A stretch of 20,447 nt of DNA, taken from IMG/VR virus record IMGVR_UViG_3300025759_000911, positions 1 to 20,447 of that record. One strand, written 5' to 3'. Below, piece after piece: positions 13,083 to 19,193 of the stretch. Position 1 is the first letter of the stretch; each line of letters opens with the position of its first letter. The notes beneath the pieces were generated by a model. It ran no database searches. It was given only the letters and a program-made list of their open reading frames with translations, and had not been told where the DNA came from. Source of the stretch: a virus. The translations under genes were made by a program, and so were the position numbers.

Positions 13083-13389
13083 ATGTTTTAAGTTTCTCAA
13101 TAGCTTTATTATTATATTGAGATTTAATACTCAATGGTTTTAAGTTAAAAATCATATTGGCTGGACTTGGTCCTTTCATAAATAAGAAGTTGTAAGCAGA
13201 CCATTCAGATTTTAAATAGTAATGCTCATCTTTTAAAACCTCAATTAAAGGATAACCATGTTCGTCAATATATTTCCAATCATAAGTATTACAAATCTTA
13301 CTCACTTTTTTAATAAATATTAAGTATTCGATAATTCTTATACTTAATAATACTAACACAACGATACTTGAACTCATAATAAATGTCAT
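13069..13389 (-). CDS. Membrane-anchored hypothetical protein, 106 aa
   Basis: One hydrophobic helix at about residues 4-27 (IMSSSIVVLVLLSIRIIEYL) is followed by a mostly soluble domain with aromatic residues (YDWKYIDEHGYPLIEVLKDE, EWSAYNFLFMKG). No family is recognised. It is the first gene after the promoter at 13413-13442, with a 23-base leader, and its stop overlaps the nucleotidyltransferase-like gene start by 14 bases, which implies coupled translation. An alternative ATG four codons in (MSSSIVV) is possible. Confidence 0.68.
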   Translation of the reverse strand: MTFIMSSSIVVLVLLSIRIIEYLIFIKKVSKICNTYDWKYIDEHGYPLIEVLKDEHYYLKSEWSAYNFLFMKGPSPANMIFNLKPLSIKSQYNNKAIEKLKTYEVI

Positions 13390-13412
13390 AACTATAAATA
13401 TTAATGTTTAAT

Positions 13413-13442
13413 CAAATATAGTAATTAATTTTCAATTATCAA
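13413..13442 (-). promoter_or_regulatory. Promoter TTG-N19-TATATTTG
   Basis: TTG (13442-13440, in the context TTTTG), 19 bases, then TATATTTG (13420-13413) match the Bacteroidota pattern. It sits between the gene ending at 13451 and the one starting at 13389 and probably drives the membrane protein, nucleotidyltransferase-like and lysozyme genes. Confidence 0.72.
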
Positions 13443-13450
13443 AATTTAAT

Positions 13451-13675
13451 TCAAATTAAATTAAAAACTATCATTTTATCATATTTAATCACTTTGACAT
13501 TTAATGGTAATATATACTCTTTAAATTCTTGGAAATTGAAGTCCGAATCTTTTATTAACAGACATAGATTAGTATCGTCTGTTAATTGTAAATCTTCATC
13601 TTTGAAGACCTCGATATCATACCTAGAATTAACTAAATCTAATATATCTTTTTTTAAGTTTAATGTACTTAACAT
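13451..13675 (-). CDS. Hypothetical protein, 74 aa
   Basis: This small soluble acidic protein starts MLSTLNLKKDILDLVNSRYD. The second half looks like alternating strands and helices (CLLIKDSDFNFQEFKEYILP, VKVIKYDKMIVFNLI), suggesting a compact alpha/beta fold. No family is recognised. Its start is four bases from a TATATTTG box and it is divergent from the plus-strand GIY-YIG gene. It ends just before the next promoter, so it may be a single-gene unit. Confidence 0.65.
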   Translation of the reverse strand: MLSTLNLKKDILDLVNSRYDIEVFKDEDLQLTDDTNLCLLIKDSDFNFQEFKEYILPLNVKVIKYDKMIVFNLI

Positions 13676-13679
13676 GCTT

Positions 13680-13687
13680 CAAATATA
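13680..13687 (-). promoter_or_regulatory. Bacteroidota-type -7 box in the divergent intergenic region
   Basis: TATATTTG (13687-13680) ends four bases before the ATG at 13675. No TTG is found 17-23 bases upstream, so only the -7 element is supported. No TAnnTTTG box was seen on the plus strand for the divergent GIY-YIG gene; the nearest is TAAATTTT at 13734-13741, one base off. Confidence 0.5.
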
Positions 13688-13758
13688 GTAATAAATATTT
13701 AAATATAATTATAAAACCTTAATCATTTACAAATAAATTTTAAACCTTATAATTAAGT

Positions 13759-14088
13759 ATGGTTAAGGGTGTAGTATATTTAATAACTGATTGGAGTTCT
13801 GTCCCAGAAAAGTACAAAATAGGTATAACTAAAAACTCACCTAATGATAGGTTAAAGTCTTTACAAACTGGTTCATCTGGTGAATTAGTTTTACTTAAAA
13901 CATATGAATCTTACAATTATCGCAAAATAGAAAGTGCATTACATAGAGGTTATAAGCCTTATTCCACAGATGGTGGTAAGGAATGGTTTGAATTACCAAA
14001 TGAAGTGGCTCTTAATTTTATTAATGAATGTAAACAGATAGATGATAATATAAAATTTTTAATGGAAAGTGATAATCCATTTATTTAA
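13759..14088 (+). CDS. GIY-YIG nuclease-like protein (T5orf172/Mug113 type)
   Basis: This 109-residue protein shows the GIY-YIG domain of the T5orf172/Mug113 kind: VVYLIT (5-10) in place of GIY, YKIGIT (19-24) for YIG, the catalytic Arg31 in DRLKSLQTGSSG, Glu58 in KIESALH, and the typical GKEWFELP block at 73-80. The length fits a single stand-alone domain with no DNA-binding module, so it is not a classical homing endonuclease. It is the only plus-strand gene in the window, placed between a divergent small gene and a convergent one (8-base gap), which suggests separate acquisition. It could cut DNA in recombination, exclusion of other phages or selfish spread. The activity is inferred. Confidence 0.82.
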   Translation: MVKGVVYLITDWSSVPEKYKIGITKNSPNDRLKSLQTGSSGELVLLKTYESYNYRKIESALHRGYKPYSTDGGKEWFELPNEVALNFINECKQIDDNIKFLMESDNPFI

Positions 14089-14096
14089 TTTACATA

Positions 14097-14522
14097 TTAA
14101 CAAACATCAGCTTCAAAACCACAAGAACCGTTTTTCTCAATACATTCTTTAATCTCATACCCTAATTTTAAATCAGCATAATCTTGTAAGATATCCCTTA
14201 CAACATATTCATCAACTTCAACACCTTCATTGATGAAATATTCCACTAAAATTTCGTAATTATATGAATCTCTTTCGTCAAAAAATTTATCTAATATAGT
14301 TTTTTTATCACTCATAAATTTTTCAATCTCCTCAATCTTTTCAATAACTTTTGGTAAATGCTCTTCTTTAAAATAATAACATAAAGGTGCGCATTCTTCA
14401 CCAAAATCTTCCGCTAATTCTTTGTCAATCTGACCTTTAACACCAAATCTATCTGCGGCATCACTTGATTGTACTCCAAACCAAAATTTACCGCTTATAT
14501 CACCATCATAATATCTTCCCAT
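14097..14522 (-). CDS. Hypothetical acidic protein with conserved phage-like N-terminus
   Basis: This 141-residue soluble acidic protein opens MGRYYDGDISGKFWFGVQSS, which I recall as typical of a conserved but uncharacterised phage/bacterial protein; the memory is not backed by a search. Several Glu/Asp-rich helices follow, and Cys residues appear near residues 44 and 48 (CAPLC) and at the C-terminus (GSCGFEADVC). These could bind metal, but the pairing is loose. It is transcribed toward the convergent GIY-YIG gene. The function is unknown. Confidence 0.68.
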   Translation of the reverse strand: MGRYYDGDISGKFWFGVQSSDAADRFGVKGQIDKELAEDFGEECAPLCYYFKEEHLPKVIEKIEEIEKFMSDKKTILDKFFDERDSYNYEILVEYFINEGVEVDEYVVRDILQDYADLKLGYEIKECIEKNGSCGFEADVC

Positions 14523-14544
14523 GACTTTTTTTTATTTAAATTAA

Positions 14545-14757
14545 TTATCTTTTAATACCGTAATTTGATTTATACCAAACTCTTTCATGAATATAGTAAA
14601 GAGTCATCTTACTTATGACTTCAACACCACCTATGGATAACCCTATTTTCCAGTCACCAGTTATTAATCCACCAATAACTATTGTATCTATTGTACCTAA
14701 TACCCTCCAAGTTATTGTTTTTAAAATATGTCTTTTATGACTTATTTCTGGTTTCAT
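14545..14757 (-). CDS. DUF2061 membrane protein
   Basis: This 70-residue protein matches the DUF2061 pattern: KRHILKTITWRVLGTIDTIV, then a glycine-rich hydrophobic stretch (GGLITGDWKIGLSIGGVEV) and the conserved YYIHERVW near the end. It has two probable membrane helices at about 19-37 and 40-56. DUF2061 genes are often found beside cysC or fused to sulfate-activation genes, and here the start overlaps the APS kinase 3' end by 23 bases, so the pair is co-translated. A role in sulfate or sulfonucleotide transport or membrane location of the kinase has been suggested by such context but is not proved. Confidence 0.85.
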   Translation of the reverse strand: MKPEISHKRHILKTITWRVLGTIDTIVIGGLITGDWKIGLSIGGVEVISKMTLYYIHERVWYKSNYGIKR

Positions 14758-15334
14758 ACATAGTTAAGTTATAGTAAATAAAATCTACACTATCCTCTAT
14801 ACTCATCTTGTCTGTTTTAATAAACATATTAGGGTTTTTAGGTTCTTCATAAGGTGAGTCAATACCTGTAAACATAGGTATTTCACCAGCTCTAGCTTTC
14901 TTATATAAACCCTTTGGGTCACGTTCTTCACAAACATCTAATGGTGCCTTAATATAAACTTCAATAAAGTTATCTTTACCTATTATATCTTTAGCTATTC
15001 GCCTTTCATTTTCAAATGGTGAAATAAAAGCTGTGATAACTATAACACCTAAATCAGTCATTAGATTTGCAACTTCAGCTATTCTCCTAATATTTTCTTT
15101 TCTATCATTATCAGAAAACCCTAAATCTTTATTAAGACCCATCCTAATATTATCACCATCCAAAACATAAACTAATTTACCTTGATTATGTAGCTTAGAC
15201 GCTAATTCATTTGCTATAGTTGATTTACCAGAGCCAGATAAACCTGTTAACCAAATTGTTTTACCTTTTTGTTTAAGCAAATCTTCTCTTTCTTCTCTAG
15301 TTACCCTTTGTGTAACTTTAAATAAATTATTCAT
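14735..15334 (-). CDS. cysC: Adenylyl-sulfate (APS) kinase
   Basis: This 199-residue enzyme phosphorylates adenosine-5'-phosphosulfate to PAPS in sulfate activation. The sequence has the P-loop GLSGSGKST (31-39), VLDGDNIRMGLNKDLGF with the family's DGDN motif (59-62), RRIAEVANLMTDLGVIV, the FISPF catalytic-loop block (near 103-107) and the C-terminal RDPKGLYKKARAGEIPMFTG lid motif, then SPYE-EP. The length and order are normal for a single-domain CysC. It begins two bases after the zinc-ribbon microgene and overlaps the DUF2061 gene. PAPS made by a phage could feed sulfation (of sugars or tRNA-like targets) or sulfate assimilation. The PLP enzyme at 4009-5268 suggests the latter. Confidence 0.95.
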   Translation of the reverse strand: MNNLFKVTQRVTREEREDLLKQKGKTIWLTGLSGSGKSTIANELASKLHNQGKLVYVLDGDNIRMGLNKDLGFSDNDRKENIRRIAEVANLMTDLGVIVITAFISPFENERRIAKDIIGKDNFIEVYIKAPLDVCEERDPKGLYKKARAGEIPMFTGIDSPYEEPKNPNMFIKTDKMSIEDSVDFIYYNLTMYETRNKS

Positions 15335-15336
15335 AA

Positions 15337-15474
15337 TTATGATTTTTCAATTTTAAAACACTTCTTACATTGTTTAAACCCACTATCAAAAGGTGGTTTC
15401 CAGTCGTGGTCACACCTTTTGATTTTGCGTTTTGTTTTAAAATTACTAATAAAACTCTTAATTTTTTTAAACAA
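15337..15474 (-). CDS. Zinc-ribbon microprotein, TTG start
   Basis: A frame from TTG (15474-15472) to TAA (15339-15337) encodes 45 residues starting MFKKIKSFISNFKTKRKIKR, then CDHDWKPPFDSGFKQCKKCF. The C-terminal half has a C-x-H...C-x2-C set (Cys21, His23, Cys36, Cys39) that should bind one zinc ion. The N-terminus is a basic helix. The zinc-ribbon frame has no ATG; the TTG gives a sensible start and the upstream stop codon is only two bases away from it. It ends two bases before the cysC start. The CxH-x12-CxxC spacing is typical of small phage zinc proteins that bind nucleic acid or partners. Confidence 0.7.
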   Translation of the reverse strand: MFKKIKSFISNFKTKRKIKRCDHDWKPPFDSGFKQCKKCFKIEKS

Positions 15475-15478
15475 AATA

Positions 15479-15709
15479 TTAAAAATTTCTAGTATCCTCA
15501 ACAAATTTTGTTGGGTTATTTAATATCCATTCCATAAGTGGTCTTTGGAATCCTCCTGGAAGTGGAAAACCTTTCATATATAAGACACCAGCTACTATAT
15601 GAAATTCTTCACCATTTTTAAACTCCATTACTTGTGGAATTTCTTTTAATTTTAAATTTTCAGCATGTTTAAGTCTAAACACTCTGTTACCTATTAATCT
15701 TTCTCCCAT
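15479..15709 (-). CDS. Hypothetical protein, 76 aa
   Basis: This soluble protein starts MGERLIGNRVFRLKHAENLK and has a short central strand region (PQVMEFKNGEEFHIVAGVLY), a PLPGGFQRPLM loop and ends FVEDTRNF. The sequence gives the impression of a conserved small phage protein, but I cannot name the family or function. It follows the DUF3127-like gene after 11 bases and is four bases before the zinc-ribbon TTG, so it lies within one transcription unit running to the DUF2061 gene. Confidence 0.68.
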   Translation of the reverse strand: MGERLIGNRVFRLKHAENLKLKEIPQVMEFKNGEEFHIVAGVLYMKGFPLPGGFQRPLMEWILNNPTKFVEDTRNF

Positions 15710-15720
15710 AATTTATTTTT

Positions 15721-16062
15721 TTAAAACGGTATATCGTCATCACTGCTATGGTCTGGTATTACAGTTTCAATTTTTTTTGTTTTTGTTGTTGCTGCCGCAC
15801 CTTTAACATCTATAGTCTGACCATTCAGATTAACGTAATACTTTCCCTTATATTCATTACCTCTTATAGAAAAATTAATAATAACTTCATCACCTACGTT
15901 GACATTATCTAATGTTAGTGTTGAGTCTTTCAAAAACTCAAACTTAACGTCCTGTGGAAATTTATCATCAGATGTGATAACTATTTCTCTCTTTTTAAAT
16001 CCAGAATCCCATGTTTGGGTTTCCATAACTTCTTTAACTGTTCCTTCAAATGTGTATAACAT
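15721..16062 (-). CDS. DUF3127-like single-strand-binding-type OB-fold protein
   Basis: This 113-residue protein resembles DUF3127, an OB-fold relative of single-strand-binding proteins known mostly from Bacteroidota. The family-like pieces are the N-terminal FEGTVKEVMETQTW, KKREIVITSDDKFPQDVKFE and VNVGDEVIINFSIRGNEY with YYVNLNGQTIDV. A flexible Ala/Thr/Lys linker leads to an acidic tip SSDDDIPF, the classic SSB C-terminal tail that recruits replication and repair proteins. It probably binds ssDNA or RNA during phage replication. It lies directly behind a strong promoter at 16078-16108, as first gene of a unit. Confidence 0.82.
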   Translation of the reverse strand: MLYTFEGTVKEVMETQTWDSGFKKREIVITSDDKFPQDVKFEFLKDSTLTLDNVNVGDEVIINFSIRGNEYKGKYYVNLNGQTIDVKGAAATTKTKKIETVIPDHSSDDDIPF

Positions 16063-16077
16063 AATTTAATTTTTTTA

Positions 16078-16108
16078 CAAATATAGTTAATTAAAACTTA
16101 ATAATCAA
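16078..16108 (-). promoter_or_regulatory. Promoter TTG-N20-TATATTTG before the DUF3127-like gene
   Basis: TTG (16108-16106), 20 bases, then TATATTTG (16085-16078) match the Bacteroidota pattern. It is followed by a 15-base leader to the ATG at 16062. It probably drives the run from the DUF3127-like gene to the DUF2061 gene, including cysC. Confidence 0.78.
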
Positions 16109-16132
16109 GTTAATAATTATTATTTATTTTTT

Positions 16133-16411
16133 TTATTTAAGACCAATAGATACAGAGGTCATATGTAAATGTAACCCAGTTAGCTCAACCTCATTTTTTG
16201 TACTTATAGCACTGGTTAATATAATTTCTTTATTATCATAAAAATCAAATGTGTATCTGAAATCTTTATTTAATAGACAATCATTGAAACTATAGTTATT
16301 AGTTAATGTAAACCAAAATAACTCATTATTAATATCTAGTTTATCTTCTGTTGAAGTGGCGAACCAAACATCTTTAACATCATCCCAATAAACTTTAATC
16401 AACGTCTTCAT
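16133..16411 (-). CDS. Hypothetical protein, 92 aa
   Basis: Soluble, with many aromatic residues in strand-like alternation (IKVYWDDVKDVWFATS, ELFWFTLTNNYSF, FRYTFDFYDNKEIILTS), so probably a beta-rich fold. No family is recognised. Four ATG codons cluster at the start; I chose the last (MKTLIKVYW, 16411), which overlaps the previous gene by 17 bases. An earlier in-frame ATG at 16432 would extend the overlap to 38 bases. The ending HLHMTSVSIGLK has no known motif. Confidence 0.62.
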   Translation of the reverse strand: MKTLIKVYWDDVKDVWFATSTEDKLDINNELFWFTLTNNYSFNDCLLNKDFRYTFDFYDNKEIILTSAISTKNEVELTGLHLHMTSVSIGLK

Positions 16412-16751
16412 CATCATCATCTTCAGTATCATCTAAATTAGTCAAATCATTTCTCATATCTTTGTAAGCATCATATATATCATCAGTCATTTGATTATTT
16501 AAATCATTTAATGATTCTGTTGAGGCATCTCCATACTGCGAGTCAATAACTTTCTTTGCTGAAAACATAGCACATAAATCACTGAATAGTTGTACATCCC
16601 TCTCTTCGAATATTATACCACTGACCAATATCATAAAATTACCAACACTAGTTATAGTGTAATCTTCTTTATTAGTACCTTCTTTTATTAAAGTGTTTCC
16701 TATATTAAAAAGTTTTTCACTTAATTCGTCATGTCTTTTATTGATTTCCAT
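16395..16751 (-). CDS. Hypothetical protein with acidic tail, 118 aa
   Basis: The N-terminal 90 residues look helical (EINKRHDELSEKLFNIGNTL, IFEERDVQLFSDLCAMFSAK), and the last 15 residues form an Asp/Glu run (DDTEDDDDEDVD). No membrane segment or known catalytic motif is seen and no family is recognised. The acidic tail resembles those that mimic nucleic acid or recruit partners, but that is weak evidence. It begins 28 bases after the kinase-phosphodiesterase gene ends. Confidence 0.65.
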   Translation of the reverse strand: MEINKRHDELSEKLFNIGNTLIKEGTNKEDYTITSVGNFMILVSGIIFEERDVQLFSDLCAMFSAKKVIDSQYGDASTESLNDLNNQMTDDIYDAYKDMRNDLTNLDDTEDDDDEDVD

Positions 16752-16779
16752 TTTTGTTTTTTTTTATTTAATAAATGAA

Positions 16780-17736
16780 TTATGGTGTAATTTCTGTAAC
16801 AATACCTTTAACTGCAAAGTCTTTGACACTCTTCCAATGTTCTATATTGTTACTGTCGTATGGCTTACCTTTATTTGAAGTATTAACAGCCAACGTTATA
16901 TGTGGTTTATCATTATTTGAATAATAACCCTCGACACCAACAGCAATAGCTTTATCTGATACCCCTAATGATTTAACTGTTAATGTAACCTCTTTACCTA
17001 AGTCACCTTCTAAATCTTCTGGTAAGCCTTTACCAAAAACAATTGTCATGTGATGGGCGAATGTTTTCCAACCTTCGGGTATTGAATCTTTAAACTCATT
17101 CAATAATCTTTTGCTCTCGAAATCATCTAAAACAACTGCGGAATACAGAATCTTTTTTGGTTTATCGGGTTGACTATCGAATCTAGATTTAGAATTAATA
17201 ACCTTTTCAAGTGAAAGTGGTCCAACGCTCTTATGTGCTTGAATCATTTGTGATATTTTTCCTAGTGGAACCCCATGCGTATTTCTTTCTGCCAATTCCT
17301 CAGCTGAAAGTCCTCCAGTACCAACATCAACAAATTTAATATTTTCATTAGCATATCCCATATTAAGTGCTGACTCAATATAATTTTTTGGTTCATCTGG
17401 TCTAATATTGGTGTTATCTACTATAACTGGTGACACACCGCTTTTCATTGCTTTTTCAGCCATTTTGAAGTTAGTGGCATGCATTTTACCAATTGGTGCG
17501 TAGTTACCGTTTTTAAACATATTTGAAAAGAACTCATTATAATCACCTTGTGCTTCAATCCTGTCGTCCGTTGAGAATATCTCACCACTACCCTTCAACT
17601 CTCTTGCTTTAGTTGATTTACCAGCACCTGGGATACCTCTCATTATGATTAATACTTGGTCTGGTCTACTTACTGTAGAACCTAGTGCGTTTTTTTCTAC
17701 TTCTTCCCTTAATATCTTTTTTATAGTATCTTTCAT
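16780..17736 (-). CDS. Polynucleotide kinase / 2H phosphodiesterase fusion with leader
   Basis: Two catalytic domains are visible in 318 residues. Residues about 26-185 form a P-loop kinase of the PNK/AAA_33 type: RGIPGAGKST (33-42), FSTDDR (54-59) and VIVDNTNIRPDE (104-115). Residues about 195-316 form a 2H phosphoesterase: HMT (229-231) and HIT (279-281), each within beta strands. Kinase plus 2H domain is the healing half of fungal-type tRNA ligase (5'-OH kinase and 2',3'-cyclic phosphodiesterase), here without the ligase. It probably repairs RNA ends, for example tRNAs cut by host anticodon nucleases. The first 12 residues, MKDTIKKILREE, are a leader with LRE at 9-11. Its ATGA start overlaps the upstream gene by four bases. 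Confidence 0.85.
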   Translation of the reverse strand: MKDTIKKILREEVEKNALGSTVSRPDQVLIIMRGIPGAGKSTKARELKGSGEIFSTDDRIEAQGDYNEFFSNMFKNGNYAPIGKMHATNFKMAEKAMKSGVSPVIVDNTNIRPDEPKNYIESALNMGYANENIKFVDVGTGGLSAEELAERNTHGVPLGKISQMIQAHKSVGPLSLEKVINSKSRFDSQPDKPKKILYSAVVLDDFESKRLLNEFKDSIPEGWKTFAHHMTIVFGKGLPEDLEGDLGKEVTLTVKSLGVSDKAIAVGVEGYYSNNDKPHITLAVNTSNKGKPYDSNNIEHWKSVKDFAVKGIVTEITP

Positions 17737-18278
17737 AGTAAATAATCTTTAAATTTTTTGTTTATTTCTTCTTTAGTTAAATATGTTTCTAATAATATTT
17801 CAGTTTCTGAGAAGTCTCTATTAATGGCCAGTGTTTTATAAGAGTAGAAGTCTTCAGAAAAGTCATTGACTAAATCATCAAAATGTTTTACTTTTAAGTT
17901 ATACTCATTAATGTTTTTACCATCTTGGTGTGTTTTATAATATATCATGGTTTCTAGATAATGAAACCTAACATCTTCATGGTCAATAGAATTCATAGTA
18001 TCTAATATTTCATCAACACTAATATTGTAACCAATATAATTAAGAACTTCACTTTTTATTTCATAATCAATAGCTGATTGTTCAAATGAAGGTACATCGA
18101 ATATCTTGAATGGTCTGCAATCCTCTAAATCCATTCTCATACTTTTATTATCCATTGAGACACCGATAAATCTATGACCCTCAAAGAAAACATAGAAATC
18201 AAACATATTTAAAGATGGCATGAACCCACCGTCATTTAAATCAATATATACTATAACAATTCTATTAATATTAGTCAT
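17733..18278 (-). CDS. Hypothetical protein coupled to the RNA-healing enzyme
   Basis: This 181-residue soluble acidic protein starts MTNINRIVIVYIDLNDGGFM. The first half looks alpha/beta (FYVFFEGHRFIGVSMDNK), and the second half is more helical (EVLNYIGYNISVDEILDTMN and TLAINRDFSETEILLETYLT). No motif is recognised. It is first after a strong promoter (18283-18313) and its TGA overlaps the kinase-phosphodiesterase ATG (ATGA), so equal production of the two is likely and a functional partnership is plausible. Confidence 0.7.
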   Translation of the reverse strand: MTNINRIVIVYIDLNDGGFMPSLNMFDFYVFFEGHRFIGVSMDNKSMRMDLEDCRPFKIFDVPSFEQSAIDYEIKSEVLNYIGYNISVDEILDTMNSIDHEDVRFHYLETMIYYKTHQDGKNINEYNLKVKHFDDLVNDFSEDFYSYKTLAINRDFSETEILLETYLTKEEINKKFKDYLL

Positions 18279-18282
18279 GGAA

Positions 18283-18313
18283 CAAATATATAGTTAATAT
18301 TTTGATTATACAA
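18283..18313 (-). promoter_or_regulatory. Promoter TTG-N20-TATATTTG before the RNA-healing pair
   Basis: TTTG (TTG at 18313-18311), 20 bases, then TATATTTG (18290-18283) match the Bacteroidota pattern. Four bases separate the box from the ATG at 18278. It lies in the 37-base gap after the 213-residue gene. Confidence 0.78.
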
Positions 18314-18315
18314 AT

Positions 18316-18957
18316 TTATTTTGGATTATTTCTATTTTGCTCTAACAGTTCCATTACCTTATCCTGTAATTCAGCTGGTAATTCATCAAAGATATCATCA
18401 ATCTTAATTGGTTGTCCATCGAGTGTTTCAAATTTATTAGAATTTTTGTAGTATTTAATAATATTACCATTTGGGAGTTTCAATTTTTTAAATGACTCTT
18501 TAGTTTTCTTAGGTTCTTCTAATGACCTTTTCCATGCATTTATATTTTTTATGGTAACTGGTTTTTTTACTGGGTCATAAAAATTTGATTTACTAAATTC
18601 AATTAACGTATCTAGTTCTATAGACATATCATATTCACCCTCTTTTCTATGTTTCCAATATAGAGTTGTCATATCGTTATCATTAACAATCGCAAGTAAA
18701 AAACTACCTTTATCTCTTTCTTTAAACGGTGGGTGCTTAATTTGCATTGGAGACTTGTATAACCAAACTCCTATCTTATCTTTGTCATAACCAAACTCAA
18801 GGGATTCAAGTTTTTTAATATTTAAATCTATGATTTCTTTATGTTTATCATCTAAACCTTTTAGTGTGCTATTTTCAATTCTATTTGGATAAGAATCTTT
18901 TTTCCAATGTTTTGATTTTATAGCTTCAATTAATTTTTCCCTAATAAACTGTTTCAT
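18316..18957 (-). CDS. Hypothetical protein with capsid-targeting-like leader, 213 aa
   Basis: This is a soluble Lys-rich protein. Its first 14 residues, MKQFIREKLIEAIK, form a helical leader with LIE at 9-11, resembling those of the lysozyme, the kinase-phosphodiesterase and the GP88-like protein. The rest contains WLYKSPMQIKHPPFKERDKG, FLLAIVNDNDMTTLYWKHRK and a C-terminal segment (KLPNGNIIKYYKNSNKFETL). No known domain was recognised. A TATATTTA box, one base off the -7 consensus, lies 7 bases upstream of the ATG. If the leader directs packaging, this protein would be delivered with the DNA. The function is unknown. Confidence 0.72.
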   Translation of the reverse strand: MKQFIREKLIEAIKSKHWKKDSYPNRIENSTLKGLDDKHKEIIDLNIKKLESLEFGYDKDKIGVWLYKSPMQIKHPPFKERDKGSFLLAIVNDNDMTTLYWKHRKEGEYDMSIELDTLIEFSKSNFYDPVKKPVTIKNINAWKRSLEEPKKTKESFKKLKLPNGNIIKYYKNSNKFETLDGQPIKIDDIFDELPAELQDKVMELLEQNRNNPK

Positions 18958-18980
18958 ACAATATAAATATATTTAAAAAC

Positions 18981-19148
18981 TTAAATAACCACAAAGAATA
19001 TAATTTTACCTTTCTCCTTTGTCATTTTTATTTGACCTTCATAACCTTCGTCTAATGCTTGTTTTTTATACTTGTCGTATATTGTGTCAAAATCTTCTTT
19101 TAGTGATTTTTCTTTTTCCGAACCAAGTCTCCTAACTCTCTCTTCCAT
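18981..19148 (-). CDS. 55-residue charged hypothetical protein
   Basis: The frame runs from ATG 19148-19146 to TAA 18983-18981. The peptide starts MEERVRRLGSEKEKSLKEDF, is strongly charged and helical, and ends with a hydrophobic strand (KGKIIFFVVI). No family is recognised. It lies between an intrinsic terminator and the 213-residue gene, with a 23-base gap to the latter. Composition rich in Glu and Lys and a clean start support it as a real gene. Confidence 0.6.
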   Translation of the reverse strand: MEERVRRLGSEKEKSLKEDFDTIYDKYKKQALDEGYEGQIKMTKEKGKIIFFVVI

Positions 19149-19161
19149 ACCCCTTAGAATT

Positions 19162-19193
19162 AAAAAAGCTCGAACATTTTAAAATTCGAGCTT
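19162..19193 (-). terminator. Intrinsic terminator
   Basis: AAGCTCGAA (19166-19174) pairs exactly with TTCGAGCTT (19185-19193) around a 10-base loop. Read on the minus strand, the stem is followed by a run of T (TTTTTT across 19167-19162), the standard Rho-independent layout. It lies 84 bases after the stop of the coiled-coil membrane protein gene (19278) and would end the transcript of the structural-looking genes to the right. Confidence 0.85.

Noticed and set aside
12628-13143. Plus-strand open frame of 171 codons, Ser/Phe-rich
   Set aside because: It lies antisense to the nucleotidyltransferase-like gene and the end of the membrane-protein gene. It lacks a recognisable domain and its composition is what antisense translation of a Glu/Asp-rich gene gives.
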